From Dermatobacter hominis (lineage in GTDB: Bacteria > Actinomycetota > Acidimicrobiia > Acidimicrobiales > Microtrichaceae), in assembly GCF_020715685.1 (NCBI RefSeq), contig NZ_CP085840.1:558001-622000 (forward strand): 64,000 bases of DNA, in the 5' to 3' direction. Position 1 is the stretch's first letter; each line of letters opens with the position of its first letter. Positions 16,469-24,313 of this stretch are shown here, piece by piece. The position numbers and the translations under genes are program-made. Under the pieces are notes generated by a model that was not told where the DNA came from, made no database searches, and worked only from the letters and a program-made list of their open reading frames with translations.

Positions 16469-18550
16469 TCAGCGCGAGGGGGCCGTCGTGGTCGTCGTCG
16501 ACCGTCCGGTCGACCCGGTCGACGCCCCGCCGGCCTTCGGCTCCCCGCCGGCAGCGGCCCGTGCCTCCTCGCCGGCAGCGGCCCGTGCCTCTTCGCCGGC
16601 AGCGGCCTTCGCCTCCCCGCCGGCAGCGAGGAGCTGCGGCACGAGCCACGCCGCGTGCTCCCTCAGCGCGTCGCCCGACAGGTGCAACCCGTCGGGCCGG
16701 TCGGTCGCCTCGGTCGCGGGCCGCGCCGCGAGCCAGCCGCCGACGTCGATCACGCCCGCCCCCGTCGCGGCGGCGACCTCCTGCACGTCGCTCCCCCACT
16801 CCTGCACCCAGGCCGGGTCGCACTTGGACCCCTTCGTCCGGTTGTCGCAGTAGTAGAGGCCGTTCGGTCGGACCGGGACGCCCGGGGTGATCAGCATGAC
16901 CTTCGCCCCGTCGCGGCCGAGGATCTGCACGGCCTCGGTCAGCGCGGCGATCCGCTGCTGGCGGCCCTCGGCCGACAGGTACGGCGCGTCCTCCACGCCC
17001 TTCAGGTCCTCCTGCAGGTTCGTGTAGAGCAGGACCACGTCGGGTTCGACGCCGATCACGTCGACCGACCAGATCTGCCGCCAGTCCGGGCACTCCTCGG
17101 GGCCGAACGAGCACCCCGTCACGGTCCGGTCCCACACCTCGAGCCGGGGGTCGTTGAGCGCGACGAGGCCGTTGGACACGCCGCGGCCCATCGAGTCGCC
17201 GACCACCATGACCCGCACCTGGTCGGCGCACGTGTGGGTCGGGTCGGCGACCGTGACCACGGTCCGGGGATCGAACTCGATCGCCCCGCCGAACTGCGGG
17301 GCGACGACCGTCGAGGGCGTGCACGGCGCCGTCGTGGTGGTCGTCGGGTCGGGCACCGCCTCGAGCGTCTCCGCGACCTGGTCGACCGGCGTCGGTCCCT
17401 CGGGCCGGGCGACGAACAGCGCGCCGGCCATGGCGACCACGAGGACGACGCCGGCGATCGACAGCACCCGCGGCCGCCAGCGCCCTGCGATCGCGGGCAG
17501 CTCGAGGCGCCGGTGGAACAGCTCGGCACCGAGGAGCGACACGGGGATCACGACCGCCGCCTTCACCGCGGTGCTGCGCTCGGGCCCGAGCGCCACGATC
17601 AGCGGCCAGTGGAGCAGGTAGACGGCGTACGAGCGGCGGCCGAGCCAGACGAGCGGGCCGGCCCGCAGGGCCCGCTGCACCGGCGCGTTGGTCAGCACCG
17701 AGGCCACGAGCCCGGTGCCGGCGACCGCGATGACGGCGAAGCCGCCGTGGTGCAGCCACTCGGAGGCGGGTGTGGCCGCGACGAGGACGTAGCCCACGAC
17801 CGCCGCTCCCGCGAGCGCCCACGCGCCGATCGCGCGTCGGGCCCCGTCCGAGGTGGGCCCCCGGAGGTGGTGCGACCGGAACGCGTAGGCCAGCGCCGCA
17901 CCGGCGAGCAGCGCGACGGCCCGCGTGTCGGTGCCGAGGTAGGCCCGGTCCGGCGTCTCGACCCAGGCCAGCACGATCGACGCGGCCGACATCGCCGCCA
18001 GCGCGCCCCACACCACCCGAGGCCCCCGCCGCACCGCGGCGGCGAGCAGCCCCGCCAGCACGAGCGGCCACACGAGGTAGAACTGCTCCTCGACCGCGAG
18101 CGACCAGAAGTGCCGCAGCGGCGAGGGCGCGACGAACTGCTCGACGTAGCCGCCGTGGGCCGCCTGCCACCAGTTGGCGACGTTGGCGAGCGCGGCGGCC
18201 GTCTCGGCCGGCAGGGCGCGCTGCTGGTCGGCGTTCCACACGCCGAGGACGCCGGCGAAGGCCACGAGCGCCAGCACCACCCACGCCAGCGGCCACAGGC
18301 GCCGCACCCGTCGCCGCCAGAACCCGCGCAGCGAGATGGCGCCCTCGCTCGCCCGCTCCCGCACCAGCAGGGCCGTGATCAGGTAGCCCGACAGGACGAA
18401 GAAGAGGTCGACGCCGACGAACCCGCCCGGCAGGAGCTGGTCGTCGAGGTGGTAGATCACCACGAAGGTGACCGCCAGGGCTCGCATCCCGTCCAGGGCG
18501 GGACGCCGCCGGGTCACCGCGGGCGGCGCCGCGGTCAGCACGTCAGCCAT
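16469..18550 (-). CDS. Acyltransferase-3 membrane protein with C-terminal SGNH domain
   Basis: A 693-residue OafA-like protein starting at ATG 18550, which overlaps the preceding gene's stop by 8 bases. The acyltransferase-3 domain spans about residues 15-375 (RRPALDGMRALAVTFVVIYH, FVGVDLFFVLSGYLITALL, FWSLAVEEQFYLVWPL, SYAVYLLHWPLIVAL). A threonine-rich linker follows (TTTTTAPCTPST). The SGNH domain has GDSMGRG near 450, LLYTNLQEDL for block III and DGLHLSGD near 620. The C-terminus has an alanine/glutamate tail built from 24-base DNA repeats (EEARAAAG units). It probably O-acetylates an exported glycan. The start at 18574 (TTG/GTG region) is possible, but the overlap favours 18550. Confidence 0.9.
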   Translation of the reverse strand: MADVLTAAPPAVTRRRPALDGMRALAVTFVVIYHLDDQLLPGGFVGVDLFFVLSGYLITALLVRERASEGAISLRGFWRRRVRRLWPLAWVVLALVAFAGVLGVWNADQQRALPAETAAALANVANWWQAAHGGYVEQFVAPSPLRHFWSLAVEEQFYLVWPLVLAGLLAAAVRRGPRVVWGALAAMSAASIVLAWVETPDRAYLGTDTRAVALLAGAALAYAFRSHHLRGPTSDGARRAIGAWALAGAAVVGYVLVAATPASEWLHHGGFAVIAVAGTGLVASVLTNAPVQRALRAGPLVWLGRRSYAVYLLHWPLIVALGPERSTAVKAAVVIPVSLLGAELFHRRLELPAIAGRWRPRVLSIAGVVLVVAMAGALFVARPEGPTPVDQVAETLEAVPDPTTTTTAPCTPSTVVAPQFGGAIEFDPRTVVTVADPTHTCADQVRVMVVGDSMGRGVSNGLVALNDPRLEVWDRTVTGCSFGPEECPDWRQIWSVDVIGVEPDVVLLYTNLQEDLKGVEDAPYLSAEGRQQRIAALTEAVQILGRDGAKVMLITPGVPVRPNGLYYCDNRTKGSKCDPAWVQEWGSDVQEVAAATGAGVIDVGGWLAARPATEATDRPDGLHLSGDALREHAAWLVPQLLAAGGEAKAAAGEEARAAAGEEARAAAGGEPKAGGASTGSTGRSTTTTTAPSR
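16541..16636. repeat. Four in-frame 24-base repeats in acyltransferase C-terminus
   Basis: The core GCCGGCAGCG recurs at 16547, 16571, 16595 and 16619, exactly 24 bases apart, so each copy adds eight residues (EEARAAAG-like) to the end of the acyltransferase. The core resembles that of the non-coding 23-base array at 6238-6330. Copy number could vary between strains. Confidence 0.8.
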
Positions 18551-19949
18551 CGCCGGCCTCCGCGCCGACCGCACGGCGGGGCCCGCCGACCGGCGCCGCA
18601 GCCGGGGTCGCGGGGCGTCGACGCGCGAGGAGCGCGTCCAGCCCGCACGCGGCGAGCAGCGCGAGGCAGGGCACCATCGCCACCTTGAAGCGGGGGTCCC
18701 CGAAGAACATCACCGGCACGACCAGCCCGGCGACCGTCAAGGCCAGCAGGAGGAGCGGCCCGGGCTCGCGTCCGCGGAGCCCGCCGACGAGGACCACGAG
18801 CCCGCCGACGGCCGCGGCCAGCACCAGCAGGTACACGGCCTGGAAGGTCCACCCGAGCGCGGTCCGCGCCCCGTCGGGGAGGAACCGGTCGTCCTCGTAC
18901 GACTCGAGCGCGCGCAACCCGTCGCGGTCGTTGGAGAAGGTGTTCCAGAGCTTGCTCGCCGACAGGCGCGGCAGGGCAAGCGGGTTGGCGAGGATCCAGT
19001 CGACGGCCCGGTCCCGGTTCACGCCCTCGCGCGCCACCTCGACGTCGGGCCCGTCGACGTAGCTGCCCTCGGTCTCGCACTCGGGTCCGTAGTCGTAGCC
19101 ACCGGTGGCGTCGTCGTGGAAGCCGATGCAGAGGTTGTCGCCGCCGTTGGTCGAGATCGGCACCAGGTGGCCCATCACGACGACGTTGCGCACCGTCCAC
19201 GGCGCCACGCACACGACCGCGCCGAGGACGGCGACGCCCACGCCGGCCAGAGAGCGCCGCCAGCCGGCGCGTGCCAGCAGCCACGCCACCGCCACGAACG
19301 GCAGGGCGACCAGGACCTGGGGCCGGACGAGCGTGGCCAGGCCGAAGCACAGCGCGCCGACCACCGCCGGGACCGCCCTCGGGCGCCGCAGGTCGCCCAG
19401 CTCCAGGAGGCAGGCGGCCGCGACGGCGAACAGCGCGACGAAGAGCGTCTCGGACAGCAGCAGGCCGCTGTAGACGACGAACCCCGGCCACAGCGCCACG
19501 ACGAGGCCGGCGACGGCGGCGATGCGCCGGGACCGCTCGGGCGACGTGGAGAGGTGGCGACCGGCCACGACGGTGGCCCCGGCGGCGACGGCGCCGAGGG
19601 CGGCCTGGCACACCGCGGCCACCTGCGGGAGGTGTTCGCCGAGGCCGACCACGTCGGCCGCCCGCTGCACGCCGCCGAGGAACAGCGGGTAGCCGGGCGG
19701 GTAGTAGGCGGTCGGCTCCCCCAGCAGGCCGAGGTACCCGTCGCCGTCCGCGAGGTGGCGGGCGAAGCCCTGGTACAGCAGCGGGTCGTGCAGGCCCTGG
19801 GGCTGTCGGGCCGAGAGCAGGCCGACGACGAGGCGCACCAGCAGCGCCACGCCCGCGACCGCGGCGACCTCACGCCACGGCGGCCGGTCCACGGCGCCCT
19901 CGGGAGCGAGCGGGGCCGGACCCGTCCCCTCTGGTTCCGGCACGTCCAC
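18543..19949 (-). CDS. GT39/ArnT-like membrane glycosyltransferase
   Basis: The 468-residue multipass protein has the PMT_2/GT39 layout. The N-terminal helix is VAAVAGVALLVRLVVGLL. The first loop reads QPQGLHDPLLYQGFARHLADGDGYLG, with an Asp after the first helix as in GT-C catalytic sites, then GEPTAYYPPGYPLFLGG, a GT39 hallmark. About eleven helices lie between 75 and 440, with FGLATLVRPQVLVALPF and the external APWTVRNVVVMGHLVPISTNGGDNL typical of the family. GTG start at 19949 with TAGCAT 9 bases upstream. It overlaps the downstream acyltransferase gene by 8 bases, so transfer and acylation are probably linked. Confidence 0.85.
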   Translation of the reverse strand: MDVPEPEGTGPAPLAPEGAVDRPPWREVAAVAGVALLVRLVVGLLSARQPQGLHDPLLYQGFARHLADGDGYLGLLGEPTAYYPPGYPLFLGGVQRAADVVGLGEHLPQVAAVCQAALGAVAAGATVVAGRHLSTSPERSRRIAAVAGLVVALWPGFVVYSGLLLSETLFVALFAVAAACLLELGDLRRPRAVPAVVGALCFGLATLVRPQVLVALPFVAVAWLLARAGWRRSLAGVGVAVLGAVVCVAPWTVRNVVVMGHLVPISTNGGDNLCIGFHDDATGGYDYGPECETEGSYVDGPDVEVAREGVNRDRAVDWILANPLALPRLSASKLWNTFSNDRDGLRALESYEDDRFLPDGARTALGWTFQAVYLLVLAAAVGGLVVLVGGLRGREPGPLLLLALTVAGLVVPVMFFGDPRFKVAMVPCLALLAACGLDALLARRRPATPAAAPVGGPRRAVGAEAGDG

Positions 19950-19958
19950 AGCCCGTCG

Positions 19959-19964
19959 ATGCTA
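19959..19964 (-). promoter_or_regulatory. -10 box TAGCAT, leaderless start
   Basis: TAGCAT on the minus strand lies 9 bases before the GTG at 19949, with no Shine-Dalgarno. It drives the GT39/acyltransferase pair. Confidence 0.5.
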
Positions 19965-20066
19965 GACGGCGCACCCTCCCGGCCCATGGCACCGACCCAG
20001 CCGGCGGGGGCCGGCACGCCGCCTCGGCACCCCGGACCGTCGCCGTGGTCGCCGGGCCGGCGTGCG

Positions 20067-20906
20067 ATGATGGCCCGCGCGACCACCACCCCCGCCGGAG
20101 CCCGCGTCCGGCGTGCCCGCAGGAGGGCGGCCATCCGCGACCTGGTGATCATCCCCGCCTACAACGAGGCCGCCACGCTCCCGGCCGTGCTCGCGCGGCT
20201 GGCCGCGGAGGTCCCGGACTGCGACGTGGTCGTGATCGACGACGGCTCGACGGACGCCACGTGGGCGGTGGCGCGCCGCGCCGGCGTGGCGGTGCTCCGG
20301 CTGCCGTTCAACCTCGGCATCGGCGGCGCCCTCCGCACGGGCTTCCGGTACGCGGTCGCCGAGGGCTACGACCGCGGCGTCCAGCTCGACGCCGACGGCC
20401 AGCACGACCCGGCGCTGATCCCGCGGCTGCTGGCGGCGCTCGACCACGCGGACTTCGTCGTCGGGAGCCGCTTCGGGGGCGACGGCTCCTACGACGTGGG
20501 CGCGACCCGACGCAGCGCCATGCGGGTGCTCGAGGTGGCCATGCGCGTCCTGTCGGGCCGCACGTTCAGCGACACGAGCTCGGGGTTCCGTGCCTTCAAC
20601 CGGCCGGTCCTCGAGTACTTCGCCCGGTCCTACCCGTCGGAGTACATGGAGTCGGTCGAGGTGCTGCTCGCCGCCACCTACGAGGGGTTCCGGATCGTCG
20701 AGGTCCCCGTGGAGATGCACCAGCGGGCCGGCGGCCAGGCCTCCACGCTGCGGCTGCGGCTCGTGTACCACTACGTGCGCGTGCTGGTGACGATGTTCGC
20801 CCGGGCCAGCCGCCGCCGGCCGACGCTCGACCCCGACCTCGATCCGCAGGTCGGGCCGTCGAGGGCGCCGGTCGACGGGACGTCGACCGACGGGAGCGCG
20901 GCGTGA
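20067..20906 (+). CDS. GT2 glycosyltransferase (DPM/GtrB-like)
   Basis: A 279-residue GT-A enzyme, ATG at 20067 (a second ATG follows directly at 20070). Motifs: LVIIPAYNEAATLPAVL, VVVIDDGSTDATW, LPFNLGIGGALRTGFRYA, VQLDADGQHDP, VGSRFGGDGSYD and SDTSSGFRAFNRPVLEY. This is the polyprenyl-phosphate glycosyltransferase subgroup that usually sits next to a DUF2304 membrane protein, as here (GTGA overlap). It likely makes a lipid-phosphate sugar at the inner face. It is divergent from the GT39 gene across 117 bases. The upstream part of the open frame (from 18468) is antisense shadow. Confidence 0.9.
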   Translation: MMARATTTPAGARVRRARRRAAIRDLVIIPAYNEAATLPAVLARLAAEVPDCDVVVIDDGSTDATWAVARRAGVAVLRLPFNLGIGGALRTGFRYAVAEGYDRGVQLDADGQHDPALIPRLLAALDHADFVVGSRFGGDGSYDVGATRRSAMRVLEVAMRVLSGRTFSDTSSGFRAFNRPVLEYFARSYPSEYMESVEVLLAATYEGFRIVEVPVEMHQRAGGQASTLRLRLVYHYVRVLVTMFARASRRRPTLDPDLDPQVGPSRAPVDGTSTDGSAA

Positions 20907-21358
20907 GCACGACCGCGCACGTCTTCGTCATCATCGTCACGCTCTGCACGGTCGGGTTCATCATCTGGCTGGTCCGCCAGCACCGGTTGAAGAGCAAGTT
21001 CTCGCTCCTGTGGCTGGCGATCGGGCTGGTGCTCCTCGTCCTGGCCGCGTTCCCGAACCTGCTCGACCGGGTCTCGCACGCGATCGGCATCGAGTACCCG
21101 CCGGCGACGTTCCTCTTCGCGGCGGTGGCGTTCCTTTTCCTCGTCGCCGTGCACTACTCGTGGGAGCTGTCCCGGCTCGAGGAGCGCTCCCGCGTGCTCG
21201 CCGAGGAGGCGGCGCTGCTCCGGGAGTCGGTGCAGCGGCTCGAGGACCGCCTCGCCGCGGCCGGCATCGCCGACGCGCCCTCGCCGCGACCCGGGGGCTC
21301 CGAGGCTCAGGCCCCCGACGGCTCGGCGACCGGCTCCCCCGACGACCCGCCGGCCTGA
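20903..21358 (+). CDS. DUF2304 membrane protein
   Basis: A 151-residue protein with a GTG start that overlaps the GT2 stop (GTGA). It has three hydrophobic helices (VFVIIVTLCTVGFIIWLV, FSLLWLAIGLVLLVLAAF, FLFAAVAFLFLVAVHYSW), then a charged coiled-coil-like helix (LSRLEERSRVLAEEAALLRESVQRLEDRL) and a disordered tail. DUF2304 proteins accompany GT2 polyprenyl-phosphate sugar synthases and may help membrane association or flipping. That role is inferred from context. Its last 52 bases overlap the convergent GT39-like gene. Confidence 0.9.
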   Translation: MSTTAHVFVIIVTLCTVGFIIWLVRQHRLKSKFSLLWLAIGLVLLVLAAFPNLLDRVSHAIGIEYPPATFLFAAVAFLFLVAVHYSWELSRLEERSRVLAEEAALLRESVQRLEDRLAAAGIADAPSPRPGGSEAQAPDGSATGSPDDPPA

Positions 21359-22893
21359 GCGCGAGGGGACGCCCCGGCCGTGGCGGGCCCGGCGGTCCCG
21401 CCGTCGGCCGGGTCCGCGGTGCGGTCGCCGTCGACGACGGGCTCCTGCCGCGGACCGAACAGCGCGCCGGCCAGGGCGACGAGCGCCACGGCCGCGAACA
21501 GCACGATCGACACCTCGGCCCCGGCGCGGTACCGGGTGATCCCGAACGTGATCGCCGCGGTGACGGTGGCCAGCACGGGCGCGACGAGCAGCGGCGAGAT
21601 CGGCACCCTGCGCCGGACCAGCACCACCGCGCCGGGCACGGCCAGCACCAGCAGCACGAAGTAGGACCACAGCGCCTCGCGGACCAGGCCGAAGCCGGTG
21701 CCGGGCTCGCCGCCGGCCCGGCCCTCGATGTAGGCGTCGTCCACGATCGACTCGTCGGGCCGGAACACGCCCCACATGCGCCCGATCCGGGCCGCGACCA
21801 CCTTCGGGAGCTCGCCGATGTGCTCCTCCATGTAGTCGATCGCCTGCCGCTGGTAGGTCTGGTCCCGCTTCGAGAGGTCGTCCTCGTCGATCTCGGGCGT
21901 GTGCGGCGGGAACAGGCACTTGCGGTCCCAGTAGCCGAGGTTGCGCCCCCCGTAGGTGAGGTCGCAGTTGGCCACGACGAACGTCTGGCCGGCACCGGTG
22001 CTGATGAGCACCGGTTCGTCGAAGCGGGTCATGTTGTACGCGAGCCACGGTCCGAAGGCGACGATCGGCACGAGCGCGGCGACGGCGAGCATGCCGAACC
22101 GGCGTCCCATCGGCTCGCTGCGGCGCGTCAGCACCAGCGGCAGCACGAAGAACGGGAAGATCAGCACCGCCTCGGGTCTGGTGAGCGCCGCGAGCGTGAC
22201 ACCGGCGGAGAGCCCCGCGACGTCGCCCCACGTCGGGCGGTCGAGCAGCCGGTAGGCGCACAGCAGCATCACGACGATGCCGAGCACGAACGGCGTCTCG
22301 GCCATGAGCATGCCGTCGTTGATCCAGATGTTCGGGTACACGGCCGCCAGCCCGGCGGCGACCAGCCCGACCGCCGGTCCGGCGAGTCGCCGGCCGACGT
22401 AGGCGATGACGGCGACCGACACCATCCCCATCACCGCCATCAGGACCCGCTGCGACTGGGCCGAGCCCATCCCGAGCTTGTCGGCCAGGGCCAGGATCAC
22501 GGTCATGCCCGGCGGGTGGTCGGCGCCGGGGACCGACCGGCCCTCCTTGAAGAACTCGAAGGGGTGGAGGAAGCCCTGGCCGTCGGCGACGAGCTTGGCC
22601 TGGAAGTGGTACCAGTACGCGTCGCCGCCCGTGAGCGGGGCCTTCGACTGGCGGATCAGGATGAACGCCAGCCGGATCGCGAAGCCGACGGCGACGATGC
22701 CGGCGAGCACGGCTCGGAAGTGCTGCGCCGCCCAGCCGCCCTCGCCGGGGACGGTCCAGCCGCCGTCGCGCCGTCCGACCCGTCGGCCGCTGCGCCGCAC
22801 GACGGTCGGTGCGTCCCCGGTGGGCGGGGCGCCGCCGCCATCGGGCGCCGCGTCGACGGCGGCGTCAGGGATGCGGTTGGACTGCGTCGGCAC
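21307..22893 (-). CDS. GT39-like membrane glycosyltransferase
   Basis: A 528-residue protein with a GTG start at 22893 and GGAGG 4 bases before it. A polar N-terminus (residues 1-55) precedes the first helix (VLAGIVAVGFAIRLAFILI). The first loop has APLTGGDAYWYHFQAKLVADGQGF, with the Asp in the GT-C position, and later PGADHPPGMTVILALAD, a GT39 signature. Some ten helices reach residue ~490; the loops carry TRPEAVLIFPFFVLPL and WLAYNMTRFDEPVLISTGAG. The C-terminal tail is Gly/Ala/Pro-rich and overlaps the DUF2304 gene end. The likely donor is a polyprenol-phosphate sugar made by the neighbouring GT2; the acceptor is unknown. Confidence 0.85.
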   Translation of the reverse strand: MPTQSNRIPDAAVDAAPDGGGAPPTGDAPTVVRRSGRRVGRRDGGWTVPGEGGWAAQHFRAVLAGIVAVGFAIRLAFILIRQSKAPLTGGDAYWYHFQAKLVADGQGFLHPFEFFKEGRSVPGADHPPGMTVILALADKLGMGSAQSQRVLMAVMGMVSVAVIAYVGRRLAGPAVGLVAAGLAAVYPNIWINDGMLMAETPFVLGIVVMLLCAYRLLDRPTWGDVAGLSAGVTLAALTRPEAVLIFPFFVLPLVLTRRSEPMGRRFGMLAVAALVPIVAFGPWLAYNMTRFDEPVLISTGAGQTFVVANCDLTYGGRNLGYWDRKCLFPPHTPEIDEDDLSKRDQTYQRQAIDYMEEHIGELPKVVAARIGRMWGVFRPDESIVDDAYIEGRAGGEPGTGFGLVREALWSYFVLLVLAVPGAVVLVRRRVPISPLLVAPVLATVTAAITFGITRYRAGAEVSIVLFAAVALVALAGALFGPRQEPVVDGDRTADPADGGTAGPATAGASPRAQAGGSSGEPVAEPSGA

Positions 22894-22937
22894 GGATCCT
22901 CCGCCGGGGGTCGGACCCTGGGACCCTAACGCCCTCC

Positions 22938-22943
22938 TATGCT
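22938..22943 (+). promoter_or_regulatory. -10 box TATGCT before the 16-residue leader ORF
   Basis: TATGCT ends 7 bases before the ATG at 22951. It would give a leaderless transcript that starts with the short ORF and then the acyltransferase. Confidence 0.5.
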
Positions 22944-22950
22944 CGCCCGC

Positions 22951-23001
22951 ATGGACCGACCCAGCGCGCCGGCCGGCGCCGCCCGACGGGCGCGCCCGTG
23001 A
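22951..23001 (+). CDS. Short leader ORF (16 codons) coupled to acyltransferase
   Basis: ATG at 22951 opens [16 protein letters not shown] and stops with TGA at 22999-23001. The stop overlaps the GTG start of the acyltransferase (GTGA). A good -10 box lies just upstream and the next gene has no Shine-Dalgarno of its own. Ribosomes would therefore begin on this ORF and re-initiate on the next. The peptide itself has no recognisable family. It may act as a translational starter for the acyltransferase. Confidence 0.45.
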   Translation: MDRPSAPAGAARRARP

Positions 23002-24203
23002 GCGCCACGGCCCTGTCGGGCACCGGGCACACCTCGGCCGCGGGCGGGTCGCGGCGGTCGCTGGTCCCGCACCTCAGCGCGCTCGACGGCGCCCGGGCGG
23101 TCGCCGCGCTCGGCGTCCTCGTCAACCACGTCGCCCTGCTCAGCGGCTTCACCGGGCGCCACCAGGGCCTCGGCCAGTACCTGGCCCGGGCCGAGGTCGG
23201 CGTCTCGATCTTCTTCGTCCTGTCGGGCTACCTGCTGTACCGACCGTTCGTGGCCGACCGGCTGGCCGGTCGCGAGATGCGCGACGTGCGGGACTACGCG
23301 CGGCGCCGGATCCTCCGCATCCTCCCGGCGTACTGGCTCGCGCTGACGGTGATCGGCTTCGTCCTCCGGGCCCCGGGCTTCGACGAGCCGCACAGCATCG
23401 TGTCGCACTACCTGCTGCTGCAGATCTACGACATCAACCAGGTGGTCGGCGGGCCGGTGCAGCAGGCGTGGACGCTCGCCACCGAGGTCAGCTTCTACGT
23501 GTTCCTCCCGTTCTGGGCCTGGCTGCTCGCCAGGCGGCCCCGGACCCCCGCACGCCAGCTCCGGCTCGAGATCGCCGGTGTCGCCGTGCTGTGGGGCGGG
23601 GCGATGGCCCTCAAGCTGGCGGCGGTGGCCTCGAACCTCGACGGCGAGCAGATCGGCATGCTCAACACCTGGCTCCCGTTCCGGATGGACGAGTTCGCCC
23701 TGGGCATGGGCATCGCCGTGGCGGCGGCCTGGTTCCAGCACCGGAAGATCACGCTGCCGACGAAGGCCCGGGCCGCGGCGCTCACCATCGGGTCCTGGGT
23801 CGTGGCCGCGGTCCTCTACTGGTTCCTGTGCACGCAGCTCGACATGCCGCTCGGCCCGATCTACACGCCGCGCCAGTCGGTCGTGCTGCGGGCCCTCTAC
23901 GCCTTCGTCGCGCTGTTCGTGATCCTGCCCGCGGTGTTCGCGTCCCAGGACCGGGGTCCGGCGCGCGCCGTGCTCGCCAACCGGCCGATCGTGTGGGTCG
24001 GCCTCGTGTCCTACGGCATCTACCTCTGGCACGAGGCGTTCCAGGACGTCTACCTCCGGATCACCGACCAACCGCCCCTCCAGGCCAGCGCGCTCGGGAT
24101 GCTCGCGTTCACCACGGTGGCGTCGTTCGCGGCCGCGGCGGCGAGCTGGTACCTGCTCGAGCGCCCGGTGATGCGCTGGGGCCGCCACCGCCGGCTCGAG
24201 TGA
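22998..24203 (+). CDS. Acyltransferase-3 membrane protein (no SGNH domain)
   Basis: A 401-residue protein starting at GTG 22998. It is a stand-alone acyltransferase-3 domain with ten or so helices: LVPHLSALDGARAVAALGVLVNH carries the conserved His, then AEVGVSIFFVLSGYLLYRPF, the arginine-rich RDYARRRILRILPAYWLAL, AWTLATEVSFYVFLPFWAWLL, FRMDEFALGMGIAVAAA and VGLVSYGIYLWHEAFQDVYL. The family moves acetyl or other acyl groups from cytosolic donors to glycans at the membrane. Translation is probably coupled to the 16-codon ORF before it. The AftD-like gene follows 110 bases downstream on the same strand. Confidence 0.9.
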   Translation: MSATALSGTGHTSAAGGSRRSLVPHLSALDGARAVAALGVLVNHVALLSGFTGRHQGLGQYLARAEVGVSIFFVLSGYLLYRPFVADRLAGREMRDVRDYARRRILRILPAYWLALTVIGFVLRAPGFDEPHSIVSHYLLLQIYDINQVVGGPVQQAWTLATEVSFYVFLPFWAWLLARRPRTPARQLRLEIAGVAVLWGGAMALKLAAVASNLDGEQIGMLNTWLPFRMDEFALGMGIAVAAAWFQHRKITLPTKARAAALTIGSWVVAAVLYWFLCTQLDMPLGPIYTPRQSVVLRALYAFVALFVILPAVFASQDRGPARAVLANRPIVWVGLVSYGIYLWHEAFQDVYLRITDQPPLQASALGMLAFTTVASFAAAAASWYLLERPVMRWGRHRRLE

Positions 24204-24295
24204 CCGCGGTGCTCCCGTCCCGCGGTCGGGTCCACGACCGGGACGGGGACGCAGCACGCCGGGTGCGGCGCCGCGACCGCGCCGCCCAGGGCAAC

Positions 24296-24301
24296 TAGCG
24301 T
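24296..24301 (+). promoter_or_regulatory. -10 box TAGCGT upstream of AftD-like gene
   Basis: TAGCGT ends 12 bases before the ATG at 24314, so the 5' leader would be only a few bases long. No Shine-Dalgarno is seen. Confidence 0.5.
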
Positions 24302-24313
24302 TCCCCGCCGTCC

